Assembly (NCBI RefSeq): GCF_047249845.1
Contig: NZ_JBKTWO010000003.1
Span: forward strand, 43,609 to 107,608
Length of the DNA stretch: 64,000 bases
Reading direction: 5' to 3'
From: Thomasclavelia sp047249845
GTDB lineage: Bacteria > Bacillota_I > Bacilli_A > Erysipelotrichales > Coprobacillaceae
A model generated the notes under the pieces. That model made no database searches. It saw only the letters and a program-made list of their open reading frames with translations, and had not been told where the DNA came from. Position numbers and translations under genes: made by a program. Below are positions 25,285 to 33,625 of the stretch, in pieces (the first letter of the stretch is position 1; every line of letters begins with the position of its first letter).

Positions 25285-25541
25285 CGTTCTATTCGTTCTT
25301 CTTTGATTATTTCATATAACATCGTACTATCCTCTTTTAAAACATGTTCACGAAGTTCTTTAACTTTTACCGTTAAAAGATTACGACCAAACTCAATTTC
25401 AATCTCATCTCCAACATGCAGCTTAGTACTAGGTTTAGCAACTTTACCATTTACTTTAACCCGTGAACTTTCACTAATTTCCTTTGATAGAGTACGACGT
25501 TTAATTATTCGTGATACTTTTAAAAATTTATCTAATCTCAT
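25275..25541 (-). CDS. rqcP: RNA-binding S4 domain protein RqcP (YabO/HslR family)
   Basis: An 88-residue single S4 domain: MRLDKFLKVSRIIKRRTLSKE, then SSRVKVNGKVAKPSTKLHVGDEIEIEF. This is the RqcP family, which helps RqcH add alanine tails to peptides stuck on 50S subunits in Firmicutes. In Bacillus it (yabO) lies directly before yabP; here it has moved about 2 kb into an operon behind a pyrophosphatase gene, one base after its stop. Confidence 0.94.
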   Translation of the reverse strand: MRLDKFLKVSRIIKRRTLSKEISESSRVKVNGKVAKPSTKLHVGDEIEIEFGRNLLTVKVKELREHVLKEDSTMLYEIIKEERIERDI

Positions 25542-25542
25542 C

Positions 25543-27183
25543 TTATTTACTCATCACTGCTGTAATTGCAGGAACCACTTGTTTTTTACGAGATATTACC
25601 CCTTTTAAAGTTGCCTGATGATCATTTAATTTAATATCAAATGCTTCTTCAACTAAATATGGTTTTGGTCCTGCTACAAAGATTTCACTATTTGCATTAA
25701 TAATGTCCGTTAATAATAATAGTGTAAAATCCAAACAGTTATCCTCAGCAAATTTATTCATATATTCAAGCATATCCGCTTTATAAGGCATAAAGCCTTC
25801 AATATCCATAGAATTAACTTGTCCTACACCTACAGTTCCTTGTTCAAATGGAAACTTTTTAAAATCTTGATTAAAAATTTCCTCAACAGTTTTACCAACT
25901 AATGATGTTCCAGCTCTAAACATCTCCATAGCAAAGTTTTCTATATCTACATTTGCAATTTTAGCTAGCTTACGTGCTATTTTAGTATCAATAGGTGTAC
26001 ATGTTGGTGATTTGAATAATAATGTATCTGAAATAACAGCCCCTAATAACGCTCCAGCAATTGATTGAGGAATTTCAATATCATTTTCTTCAAAAATTCT
26101 TGTTACAATAGTCGCGGTCGAACCTAAAGGTTCTCCTCTAAATAATAACGGTCCAATCGTTTGAATATCAGCTACTCTATGATGATCAACGATTTCAAGA
26201 ATATCAGCTTCTTCAATTCCAGGTATTGATTGTCCCCTTTCATTATGATCAACTAAAACAACTTTTTTTCTTAAACCTTTTAATAAAGCAAATCGAGAAA
26301 TACTTCCAACACAACGATTATTTAAATCAAGCACTGGATAACTACGATATCTTGTTTCACTCATGACTTCTTTAACATGATCTAAAGTATCATCAGTAGT
26401 AAATAGCTTTAAATCACCTTTTTGCATAATATATTCAACTGGAATAGCTTGAATTATCTGTTGTGATGTTAGATAAGTATTATAAGGAGTAGAAATAACA
26501 CTAATACCTTTTTCTTTTAACTTCTCCAACACTTCCATTTCAACATCCAAAGATCCTGTTAAAATAATCAATGATACATTTGCTTCAATCATTGAACTAA
26601 CCGCATCTTCACGATCTCCACCAATAATTATAATATCACCGGGTTTTACTCGCTTTTTCGCCTCTTCACCACGCATTGCTGCAATATGTAAATCACCCTC
26701 AATAAATTTTAAATTATGGTTTAAATATAATACTGATGCTTCTAAAGTATCAACAACATTTTCAATTGGAGTGTGCGCATCCTTTAATAAACTACTATCC
26801 CATTTTTCCATATAGCCTTCAACAATATTTGAAGTTGATAATAATCCTAATAATTGTCCATGATCATCTAAAATCGGTGCTGATTTTAAGTTCTGTTGTT
26901 TCATTAAAGACCATGCCGTTTTTAATGTTAGCTCTTTAGAAAAAACAGTTACTTTATCATAATTCAAATCTTCTACTTTTTGTTTAACTGTTTTTAAAAG
27001 CATTGGTATTTCTAGATGAAATCTTTTTAAGACATACTCTGTTTCACGACTAATTTCTCCCAGTCTAACTGGAACAGCATTATAACGATCGATCGCTTTT
27101 AATAAATAGGCATATCCAATCGCTGAACAAATTGAATCAGTATCAGGATTACGATGACCACTTACATAAACCAATTCTTTCAT
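25543..27183 (-). CDS. ppaC: Manganese-dependent inorganic pyrophosphatase with CBS-DRTGG regulatory insert
   Basis: A 546-residue family II pyrophosphatase. The DHH catalytic part is split: VSGHRNPDTDSICSAIGYAYLL (metal ligands) at the N-terminus and LVDHNERGQSIPGIEEADILEIVDHH after residue 300. Between them lie CBS1, a DRTGG domain and CBS2 (about 70-300), the insert that binds AMP, ADP or diadenosine polyphosphates and adjusts activity. The C-terminal DHHA2 domain ends with VISRKKQVVPAI, carrying the substrate-binding SRKKQ. It removes pyrophosphate from biosynthesis. Second gene of a three-gene operon. Confidence 0.95.
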   Translation of the reverse strand: MKELVYVSGHRNPDTDSICSAIGYAYLLKAIDRYNAVPVRLGEISRETEYVLKRFHLEIPMLLKTVKQKVEDLNYDKVTVFSKELTLKTAWSLMKQQNLKSAPILDDHGQLLGLLSTSNIVEGYMEKWDSSLLKDAHTPIENVVDTLEASVLYLNHNLKFIEGDLHIAAMRGEEAKKRVKPGDIIIIGGDREDAVSSMIEANVSLIILTGSLDVEMEVLEKLKEKGISVISTPYNTYLTSQQIIQAIPVEYIMQKGDLKLFTTDDTLDHVKEVMSETRYRSYPVLDLNNRCVGSISRFALLKGLRKKVVLVDHNERGQSIPGIEEADILEIVDHHRVADIQTIGPLLFRGEPLGSTATIVTRIFEENDIEIPQSIAGALLGAVISDTLLFKSPTCTPIDTKIARKLAKIANVDIENFAMEMFRAGTSLVGKTVEEIFNQDFKKFPFEQGTVGVGQVNSMDIEGFMPYKADMLEYMNKFAEDNCLDFTLLLLTDIINANSEIFVAGPKPYLVEEAFDIKLNDHQATLKGVISRKKQVVPAITAVMSK

Positions 27184-27192
27184 TTTATCCTC

Positions 27193-27858
27193 CTATTTTT
27201 CCATCTTCTTTAAATAACGGTATACCGTTGGTTCAGAAACCGCTAATTTTTCAGCAACTAATACAATTGCCCCTTTTACTTTAAAAGTTCCTTTTTCTTG
27301 TAAATATTTTACTACTTTAATTTTCTCATCAACATTTAATCTTTCGGCTAAAAAATAACTAGGGAAGCCCATTTTCTCAAGTGACTCCTTAATATACATA
27401 TCAATCATTTCATCTAAAGGAGACGATAAAATTTCAACTGGATTATCCATCTTAAATTCAATATCATTTTCATCTTTAATCCCTAAGATCCTTTTTATAG
27501 TTGAAGTCAAATACTCTAAATCTGATATATTTACATTAACACATAACATTCCCACAGGTATTTCTTTACCATTTTCTTTAATAAAATATGTAGCTGAACG
27601 CATTAATTTACCATCTGGTCCTGTCGTTTTATAATTTAACACATAATCATTGTCTAAATATTGTTTTTCTTCTAAGTAATGCAATGATAAATTCGATAAC
27701 TTTGCCCCTATTTCTCTTCCTGAATTATGATTATTAGTAATTGCAACAATCTCCTGTTCTTTAGAAGTTAAATCATGCAATGCAATTTCCACATTATCTC
27801 CTAGAGCTTTTCCCAAAAATTCTGTCATTGCAGCATATGGTTCTAGATATTTATACAT
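27193..27858 (-). CDS. YheO-type PAS/helix-turn-helix transcriptional regulator
   Basis: A 221-residue DNA-binding protein. Residues 1-115 match the YheO-like PAS domain (LEPYAAMTEFLGKALGDNVEIALHDL, NHNSGREIGAKLS, GMLCVNVNISDLE). The C-terminus is a DauR-like helix-turn-helix (GAIVLVAEKLAVSEPTVYRYLKKM). The effector is unknown; DauR itself controls D-arginine use. It is the first gene of an operon with ppaC and rqcP. Inverted TTATCG-type half-sites flank its -10 region, consistent with autoregulation. Confidence 0.88.
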   Translation of the reverse strand: MYKYLEPYAAMTEFLGKALGDNVEIALHDLTSKEQEIVAITNNHNSGREIGAKLSNLSLHYLEEKQYLDNDYVLNYKTTGPDGKLMRSATYFIKENGKEIPVGMLCVNVNISDLEYLTSTIKRILGIKDENDIEFKMDNPVEILSSPLDEMIDMYIKESLEKMGFPSYFLAERLNVDEKIKVVKYLQEKGTFKVKGAIVLVAEKLAVSEPTVYRYLKKMEK

Positions 27859-27874
27859 TTTTATTAATCACTCC

Positions 27875-27931
27875 TTTATCGCAATTATACACGAATTTCG
27901 ATAAAATTAGTAGCATTTTTTATCACGATAA
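27875..27931 (-). promoter_or_regulatory. Promoter with candidate autoregulatory operator
   Basis: A TATAAT hexamer (27884-27889, minus strand) is flanked by perfect 7-bp inverted arms at 27875-27881 and 27899-27905 (TTTATCG/CGATAAA). A second dyad, TTATC-AC-GATAA, lies at 27920-27931. The same half-site thus occurs four times around one promoter. The -35 is poor. Binding by the encoded regulator is an inference. Confidence 0.5.
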
Positions 27932-28017
27932 TAAAAAAACTAGATTTTATTAAAAAATTTATCATTATAATAATTATAACATAATCTTTCTACTATTGAT
28001 TCATTAAGATATCAAAA

Positions 28018-28048
28018 ATAAAAAATGATAATATTAAATATTACCATT
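28018..28048 (-). terminator. Terminator after the XRE regulator gene
   Basis: Ten-base arms 28024-28033 and 28039-28048 with one G-T pair are followed by T residues on the minus strand. Confidence 0.6.
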
Positions 28049-28050
28049 CT

Positions 28051-28923
28051 TTATTCCTCTTTACCTTCAAAAATCAACCAGACTATACCACAGACAATTC
28101 CCCCTATTGGGTAAACTATCCAAGAAACTCTCCATGCATTACTCATAAATGACCACCATAAATAAATTATTGTTGCAATCATCATAATAATTCCACAATA
28201 CATAGATGCTTTCTTATTCTTTTTCTCTTCAATAATTTTATTATGATCAACACGATCATATTTACTCTTAAGAATTCCAAAATATACAAAAATCCCAATT
28301 GCTATTGTTACAAGTATCATAAACAATCCATTAGCTAAACCTTCATTATACATATTATCAACCAGTATCTGAACAACCACTCCAAATAAAATCAATCCAA
28401 CACCTACAGTAATAGCTAGAGAATACTTCTGATTAAAAACCATTCGCTCATTTTCATCATAAAAATCATCAAATTCTATTTTTCGTTCTTCAAAATGAGA
28501 ATCTACCATCCCAAAATAAATAAAACTGATTACCCCTATTAAAACAAAGAATAAAAACAAAATTTGGGGAATAAACTCATATTTAGTATTTTCCGGGAAA
28601 TAAATTTCCGTAAACAAATACACACAAACCCCAGACAAAATAGAAACTATTCCAAAAGAATATGCCTTAGCTATTAGATCATAATGTTTTTCATATATAT
28701 GTTTGGCAGCCGAATCATGAGATGTTAAATCATTCTTTAATAGATCATCAATAGTACATTCAAATATTTCACTTAAGATAATCAACGAATCCATCTCTGG
28801 CATTCCATTTTTAGATTCCCACTTAGACACAGCTTGTCTTGATACATTTAATCGCTCGGCCAATTGTTCTTGAGACAACCCTTTCTGTTTTCTTAATACT
28901 TTTAAATTTTCACTTAAACTCAT
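28051..28923 (-). CDS. XRE-family transcriptional regulator with membrane domain
   Basis: A 290-residue protein with an N-terminal helix-turn-helix (LSENLKVLRKQKGLSQEQLAERLNVSRQAVSKWE, residues 3-37). A linker leads to a membrane part with about six hydrophobic segments (from about residue 85 to 285). Regulators of this form are common in Firmicutes and may sense membrane or envelope state; the target is unknown. The start is ATG 28923 with GAGGTG six bases upstream; GTG 28932 would overlap that site. No obvious partner gene adjoins it. Confidence 0.85.
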   Translation of the reverse strand: MSLSENLKVLRKQKGLSQEQLAERLNVSRQAVSKWESKNGMPEMDSLIILSEIFECTIDDLLKNDLTSHDSAAKHIYEKHYDLIAKAYSFGIVSILSGVCVYLFTEIYFPENTKYEFIPQILFLFFVLIGVISFIYFGMVDSHFEERKIEFDDFYDENERMVFNQKYSLAITVGVGLILFGVVVQILVDNMYNEGLANGLFMILVTIAIGIFVYFGILKSKYDRVDHNKIIEEKKNKKASMYCGIIMMIATIIYLWWSFMSNAWRVSWIVYPIGGIVCGIVWLIFEGKEE

Positions 28924-29029
28924 CTTTATCACCTCACTATAAATATTAAATGAGCAATTATATTTTTACCACCAACAAACTGTTGCACCTATTAGCTTTT
29001 TAGCAACTTTTCGTTGCAATTATATAATA

Positions 29030-29572
29030 TCAACGTTTTTGCCACATTTTTTTAGTAATACCATAATGAATGACATCTTGATAAATTCCTTTTATTTTTA
29101 ATTCTTGAATTCCAATCCCTTCTAATTGCATCCCAGATTTAGCCATAACACGTCCTGAAGCAGGATTTGTTCTATAATGTATAGCTTCAATACGATTCAA
29201 TTTTAAATCTTCAAAACAATATTCTAAGATTTTCGTTAATACTTCTTGCATATATCCTAAATTCCAATAATCATGATCCAGTAAATAGCCAAAGCTTGCT
29301 TTATCATTAGCCTCATCAACCCTAATATCTATTGCTCCAATACACAGATCACTATCTTTTAAAGTAATTGCATATGCACCTAAACTATTTAAATAATAAC
29401 TTTCAATGATATCTAATGCCTGTTGCCTGGTGGTTACCCCATTCCAATCAAGATATTTTACTACCTGTTCATCACTACCATATTTATATACGGCATCAAT
29501 ATCACTATGTTTGAACCTTCTCAATCTTAAACGCGACGTCTCTAAAACACCTTTTATCAAGTTTCTATTCAC
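29030..29572 (-). CDS. GNAT family N-acetyltransferase, RimJ/RimL-like
   Basis: A 180-residue acetyltransferase: LETSRLRLRRFKHSDIDAVYKYGSDE at the N-terminus and FGYLLDHDYWNLGYMQEVLTKILEYCFEDL..RIEAIHYRTNPASGRVMAKSGM, the acetyl-CoA-binding core. Family members acetylate ribosomal protein N-termini or small molecules; which applies here is not evident. The start is GTG 29572 with AAAGGA upstream. It begins two bases after the upstream oxidoreductase gene, so they form an operon. Confidence 0.88.
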   Translation of the reverse strand: MNRNLIKGVLETSRLRLRRFKHSDIDAVYKYGSDEQVVKYLDWNGVTTRQQALDIIESYYLNSLGAYAITLKDSDLCIGAIDIRVDEANDKASFGYLLDHDYWNLGYMQEVLTKILEYCFEDLKLNRIEAIHYRTNPASGRVMAKSGMQLEGIGIQELKIKGIYQDVIHYGITKKMWQKR

Positions 29573-29573
29573 T

Positions 29574-30158
29574 CTAAAAATCCTTTCCTATTTGATAAGC
29601 ACGTTTTAAATTATTATTATAATTACATTCTCTTTCTGGATAATCACGTGACATTCTATCAAATACGATCATTTCTTTCAATTTAGCTCTTTTTCCAATA
29701 CGATCACCTAACATCACAACTTTCATCGCTTCTACCTGCTGCTGGCGAATCGTTTCATTTAAATCGCCACCCATAGTTACAAGCATTAATACTCTATCTA
29801 ATTGTTTCATTTCAGCTTTTTTACCATATGCAAAACCATATGTCCAAACTCGCTGAAACCAACCTACTAGTTTACTTGGGGCTTCAGTCCAAAAAACAGG
29901 ATAAATAAATACCAGGGCATCACTTTTATTAATTAAATTTTGATGTTGTTTGATATCTGCAGGTATTTCTAAATTATCATTATAAAAAGCTTCTCTTAAA
30001 TATTCCTTTTCACTAAAAGTTTCATTAAAATCTAGATTATATAAATCTAATACTTGATACTCATGATTACTATCTTTCAAACCTTTAATAAACTCATCTT
30101 TCATATTAGCAGTAAAACTATTATCACAAGGATGACAATATATTATTAATACCTTCAT
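29574..30158 (-). CDS. NAD(P)H-dependent flavodoxin-fold oxidoreductase (quinone reductase type)
   Basis: A 194-residue flavoprotein of the flavodoxin-like fold/NQO family. KVLIIYCHPCDNSFTANMKDEFIKGL is the FMN phosphate-binding start and ALVFIYPVFWTEAPSKLVGWFQRVWTYGFAYG is the conserved isoalloxazine and active-site block. Members carry out two-electron reduction of quinones and other electrophiles and are often induced by toxic electrophiles. It is first in an operon with the acetyltransferase. The upstream promoter has an unusually long 19-bp spacer. Confidence 0.88.
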   Translation of the reverse strand: MKVLIIYCHPCDNSFTANMKDEFIKGLKDSNHEYQVLDLYNLDFNETFSEKEYLREAFYNDNLEIPADIKQHQNLINKSDALVFIYPVFWTEAPSKLVGWFQRVWTYGFAYGKKAEMKQLDRVLMLVTMGGDLNETIRQQQVEAMKVVMLGDRIGKRAKLKEMIVFDRMSRDYPERECNYNNNLKRAYQIGKDF

Positions 30159-30322
30159 AATATTCTTCCCTTCTTTTCTATCTGGTATTGCGTTATTAAG
30201 AATATCTCTAATAAGTCACTTTTATTCTTTTAAAATATCAAATACTTTGTAGAAGAACTATTTACAAAATACATTAATTGCAATCTTAATATACTTTATC
30301 TCTTATAAATTATTAAAAAGTT

Positions 30323-30353
30323 CTTATACTAATAATATTCTTATTATAGTCAA
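30323..30353 (-). promoter_or_regulatory. Candidate MerR-type promoter with 19-bp spacer
   Basis: Minus-strand TTGACT (30348-30353) and TATAAG (30323-30328) are separated by 19 bp. The spacer is an imperfect dyad (CTAATAATA and TTATTATAG arms). Long-spacer promoters with a central dyad are typical of MerR-family activation. It would give a leader of about 160 nt to the oxidoreductase gene. No MerR gene is present in the window. Confidence 0.35.
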
Positions 30354-30378
30354 TAGTAAAGTATCCCTATAGTATACG

Positions 30379-30410
30379 AATAATGCCTAAGCAAATGCTT
30401 AGACATTATC
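30379..30410 (-). terminator. Hairpin at the end of nfnB
   Basis: ATAATGTCTAAGC pairs with GCTTAGGCATTAT around an ATTT loop on the minus strand, just after the nfnB stop codon. The T tract is weak. Confidence 0.6.
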
Positions 30411-30412
30411 TA

Positions 30413-31801
30413 TTATTTTGTTGAAAGATACTCATCCATTGCTTGAGCTGCTGTTTTACCAGCTCCCATAGCAAGAATTACTGTAGCTGCTCCAGTAACA
30501 ACATCACCACCAGCATATACACCATCTTTACTTGTTTTCATTGAGTCTTCATCAACGATAATTCCACCCCATTTTTGAGTCTCTAGACCTGGTGTAGTTT
30601 GTCTAATTAATGGATTTGGACTTTGTCCAATTGAAACAATTACTGTTCCTGTTTCAATTATGAAATTTGATCCTTCTTTAACTACTGGTCTTCTTCTTCC
30701 ACTTTCATCAGGTTCCCCAAGTTCCATTTCAACACATTCCATTGATTTAACCCAACCATCTTTACCTTCGATTTTAACAGGATTTGTTAAAAGTTTAAAA
30801 ATAATTCCTTCTTCTTTAGCATGATGTACTTCCTCAGCTCTTGCTGGAACTTCTTCAGCTCCTCGACGATATACGATATACACATCTTTAGCACCTAAAC
30901 GCTTAGCTGTTCTAGCTGCGTCCATTGCGACATTACCCGCACCAATTACACATACTGTATCAGTTATTTTAACTGGTGTTGGGTGTTTAGGAAATTCATA
31001 TCCTTTCATTAAATTAACCCTTGTTAAAAACTCATTAGCTGCATAAACTCCATTTAAATTTTCACCAGGAATATTTTGAAACCGTGGCAGTCCTGCCCCA
31101 CTCCCAATAAAAATACCTTGATATCCTTGTTCTTGGAGTTCATCAATTGTAATTGAGCGTCCAACAACCACATTTGTTTCAAACTTAACCCCTAGAGCTG
31201 CAACACTGTCAACTTCTTTTTGAACTAAATCTTTAGGTAATCTAAATTCTGGAATTCCATAAGATAAAACTCCGCCGGTTTTATGAAGGGCTTCAAAAAC
31301 AGTCACTTGATATCCTTTTTTTGCTAATTCACCAGCACAAGTGATTCCCGCAGGTCCTGATCCAATTATCGCAACTTTAATGCCATTACTTTCTATTTTT
31401 AATTCTGAAACTTTTCCATGAGCCATATGATAGTCTGCAACAAATCTTTCCAAACGCCCAATCCCTACAGCCTCTCCTTTAATTGCTCGCACACACTTAC
31501 CTTCACACTGATTTTCTTGTGGACAAACACGACCGCAAATTGCAGGTAAAGCATTTTCACTTGTAATAATCTTATATGCTTCTTCAAAATTGCCTGCTGC
31601 AACTTCTTGGATAAATTCAGGAATTGGCACACCTACTGGACATCCCTTTTTACAAGGCTGATGTTTACAATTTAAACATCGTGTTGCCTCCTCCATCGCC
31701 ATTTCTTTAGTATATCCTAAAGCCACTTCATCAAAATTTTTATTTCTTACATCTGCCTTTTGTTCAGGCATAGTAACTTTTGTCAATGACATATTTGGCA
31801 T
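30413..31801 (-). CDS. nfnB: NfnB, large subunit of NADH-dependent ferredoxin:NADP oxidoreductase (GltA-like)
   Basis: A 462-residue flavoprotein. The N-terminal part has the four-cysteine [4Fe-4S] patterns CLNCKHQPCKKGCPVGVPIPEF and CGRVCPQENQCEGKC. Two Rossmann motifs follow: VAIIGSGPAGITCAGELAKKG (FAD) and VCVIGAGNVAMDAARTAKRLG (NADP). It ends YAGGDVVTGAATVILAMGAGKTAAQAMDEYL. The same fold occurs in the small subunit of glutamate synthase, but the adjoining nfnA gene and the lack of a glutamate synthase large subunit favour NfnAB, which couples NADH, ferredoxin and NADPH by electron bifurcation. The start overlaps the nfnA stop (TAATG). Confidence 0.9.
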   Translation of the reverse strand: MPNMSLTKVTMPEQKADVRNKNFDEVALGYTKEMAMEEATRCLNCKHQPCKKGCPVGVPIPEFIQEVAAGNFEEAYKIITSENALPAICGRVCPQENQCEGKCVRAIKGEAVGIGRLERFVADYHMAHGKVSELKIESNGIKVAIIGSGPAGITCAGELAKKGYQVTVFEALHKTGGVLSYGIPEFRLPKDLVQKEVDSVAALGVKFETNVVVGRSITIDELQEQGYQGIFIGSGAGLPRFQNIPGENLNGVYAANEFLTRVNLMKGYEFPKHPTPVKITDTVCVIGAGNVAMDAARTAKRLGAKDVYIVYRRGAEEVPARAEEVHHAKEEGIIFKLLTNPVKIEGKDGWVKSMECVEMELGEPDESGRRRPVVKEGSNFIIETGTVIVSIGQSPNPLIRQTTPGLETQKWGGIIVDEDSMKTSKDGVYAGGDVVTGAATVILAMGAGKTAAQAMDEYLSTK

Positions 31802-32649
31802 TATTTAGCACCTCCCATTAAATTACACATCCGATTTGCATTTTCATTTACTGTATGTTCTTCTTCTTTAAACATTCGTTGACGCATCATTAATTCATCA
31901 AAATCAACTTGTAAACCATCAAAATCAGGACCATCAACACAAGCAAATTTTATTTTACCATCAACACTAACACGACAGCAGCCACACATACCTGTTCCAT
32001 CAATCATAATTGGATTTAATGATACAGATGTTTTGATGTTATTAGGTTTTGTCACATTAACAACTGCTTTCATCATCGGTACTGGACCAATTGCAATTAC
32101 CTCATCTATATTTTCACCTTTTTCAATCAAATTACTTAATACAGTAGTAACAAACCCTTTGGTACCTAAAGATCCATCATCAGTTGCTATATAAACATTT
32201 TTACAAAATTTTCTAAATTCATCAGCCAATAAAACATATTGTGCTTCACGTCCACCAATAATAACATCAACCTCTACACCTCGGTTTGCTAACTCACGAA
32301 GTTGAGGATATAATGGTGCACTTCCTACCCCACCAGCTACACCAATTACATGTTTAACTTCATGAAATTTAGTAGGAATTCCTAAAGGCCCAACAAAATC
32401 AGTTAATTCATCACCTTCATTTAATTTAGCTAACTCCTTTGTTGAATATCCAACAACCTGATATATAATTGTAATTGTTTCTCTATCTCGATCAAAATCA
32501 GCAATTGTTAAAGGAATTCTTTCACCATCTTCACCAACTCTCAAGATGATAAATTGTCCAGGTTCACATTTTCTTGCTACATACGGAGCATGAACTTCCA
32601 TTAGTTCAACAACATCATTTAGTACTTCTTTTTTCAAAATCTTGTACAT
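31801..32649 (-). CDS. nfnA: NfnA, small subunit of NADH-dependent ferredoxin:NADP oxidoreductase
   Basis: A 282-residue ferredoxin-NADP reductase-like protein. PGQFIILRVGEDGERIPLTIADFD binds FAD, VIGVAGGVGSAPLYPQLREL binds NAD, and MIDGTGMCGCCRVSVDGKIKFACVDGP holds the cysteines of the [2Fe-2S] cluster. This matches the NfnA/SudB type rather than PyrK, because the partner downstream is NfnB. With NfnB it supplies NADPH and balances ferredoxin in a fermenting anaerobe. A GGGGGA site precedes the ATG. Confidence 0.9.
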   Translation of the reverse strand: MYKILKKEVLNDVVELMEVHAPYVARKCEPGQFIILRVGEDGERIPLTIADFDRDRETITIIYQVVGYSTKELAKLNEGDELTDFVGPLGIPTKFHEVKHVIGVAGGVGSAPLYPQLRELANRGVEVDVIIGGREAQYVLLADEFRKFCKNVYIATDDGSLGTKGFVTTVLSNLIEKGENIDEVIAIGPVPMMKAVVNVTKPNNIKTSVSLNPIMIDGTGMCGCCRVSVDGKIKFACVDGPDFDGLQVDFDELMMRQRMFKEEEHTVNENANRMCNLMGGAK

Positions 32650-32726
32650 ACTATTTCCCCCTACATTATTTATTCCTACCTATTGTAGCTTGCTTAAACA
32701 AAAAAAACAATGCTAATTCAAAATTT

Positions 32727-32736
32727 TTGTATACAA
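32727..32736. promoter_or_regulatory. Palindrome upstream of nfnA
   Basis: TTGTATACAA is a perfect 10-bp palindrome about 80 bp before nfnA, next to TATAAT-like sequences. It could be an operator half-pair; it does not match the Rex consensus TTGTGA-N6-TCACAA. This is only a suggestion. Confidence 0.25.
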
Positions 32737-32793
32737 TATTATAATAAGAATTCTATAACTAAATAATTCTAACTCTAATTTCTATAATATAAT

Positions 32794-32826
32794 AAAAAAC
32801 ACTTAATTATTTAATAATCAAATGTT
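32794..32826 (-). terminator. Rho-independent terminator after agrB
   Basis: Thirteen-base arms 32798-32810 and 32814-32826 pair fully if two G-T pairs are allowed, followed by six T on the minus strand. It lies 43 bases beyond the agrB stop, leaving no room for a downstream agrD. Confidence 0.75.
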
Positions 32827-32868
32827 TATAATAATTATTCAATTCAGTAGTCAACAATATATTAAAAA

Positions 32869-33444
32869 TTAATTTAATAAATCAAATTTATCAATTACTT
32901 TTTCACCGATCATAAAAACAGCAACTAACGAAAACGAATATATTAGAATCGTATATAATTGAATATCTAATAACTTTAACATTAGACAAGTAATACCGAT
33001 TAGAATAGACAATGTAATACTATAGAGGTGATACTTTTTTTGTTCCAATTCATTTAATATTTTATTATTAGGCTGGACCGGTGAAAGATAGACGATGCTT
33101 CCTTCAATTATCAAAATGTTTATGCATAGTACTACTATTGAAAAGTTAAAATACTCTTTTATTATTACATATAATCCAAAAAAAGCTACATATGTACTAA
33201 TACACCCCAAATGTGTTGTACAATGATATCCTCCTGTATATCTTCTTAAAATAAGAAAAATAACATTATATATAACAGCTTCAAAAAAACAGTCTAGGAT
33301 AAATCCAATCATCATTATTAATAATATTTCTACAAGAATAGATATCAAAATCTCTATCCTAAATTTATAAATCGCACGGTTTTTGGATATTATGTTTAAC
33401 GATTCTAATATTTGTATTGTTTTCTCTGCTAAGAATTCAAACAA
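32869..33444 (-). CDS. agrB: AgrB-like accessory gene regulator peptidase
   Basis: A 191-residue membrane protein of the AgrB family, which cuts and cyclises AgrD peptides to make autoinducing peptides. The signature LRRYTGGYHCTTHLGC contains the catalytic His74 and Cys81 with the spacing of S. aureus His77/Cys84. Five or six hydrophobic segments surround it. The start is TTG 33444 behind AGGGGTGAG. Oddly, no agrD-like peptide gene is found on either side: upstream is the divergent LytTR regulator, downstream is a terminator. It may process a peptide encoded elsewhere. Confidence 0.9.
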   Translation of the reverse strand: MFEFLAEKTIQILESLNIISKNRAIYKFRIEILISILVEILLIMMIGFILDCFFEAVIYNVIFLILRRYTGGYHCTTHLGCISTYVAFFGLYVIIKEYFNFSIVVLCINILIIEGSIVYLSPVQPNNKILNELEQKKYHLYSITLSILIGITCLMLKLLDIQLYTILIYSFSLVAVFMIGEKVIDKFDLLN

Positions 33445-33517
33445 ATATTCTCACCCCCTGATACCTAAAATAACATAAACATAATATATTTATCTATACA
33501 TTTACAAATTCGGTCAT

Positions 33518-33562
33518 AAATCCAACATATTTGGGAAAAATCTTTTTTAGGCCAAATCCAAC
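33518..33562. promoter_or_regulatory. Direct repeats between agrB and the LytTR regulator
   Basis: AAATCCAAC occurs at 33518-33526 and again at 33554-33562, 36 bp apart, in the divergent promoter region. LytTR regulators bind direct repeats containing GTT-type cores; on the minus strand these read GTTGGATTT. A CCAA-N5-TTGG dyad overlaps the first copy. They are candidate binding sites for the adjacent regulator. Confidence 0.4.
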
Positions 33563-33625
33563 TATGTTAGACAATCATCTTTTTGTTTGTGTATAATATA
33601 AACACTTAGTAAAGGAGGAAGCGTT

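Noticed and set aside
30413..31801. Glutamate synthase small subunit (gltD)
   Set aside because: The fold fits, but no large subunit is adjacent and the partner is an NfnA-type protein, so NfnB is the better call.
32709..32765. Plus-strand frame MLIQNFCIQYYNKNSITK as an AgrD-like peptide
   Set aside because: It is on the strand opposite to agrB, lacks the amphipathic leader and acidic tail of AgrD, and has no ribosome binding site.
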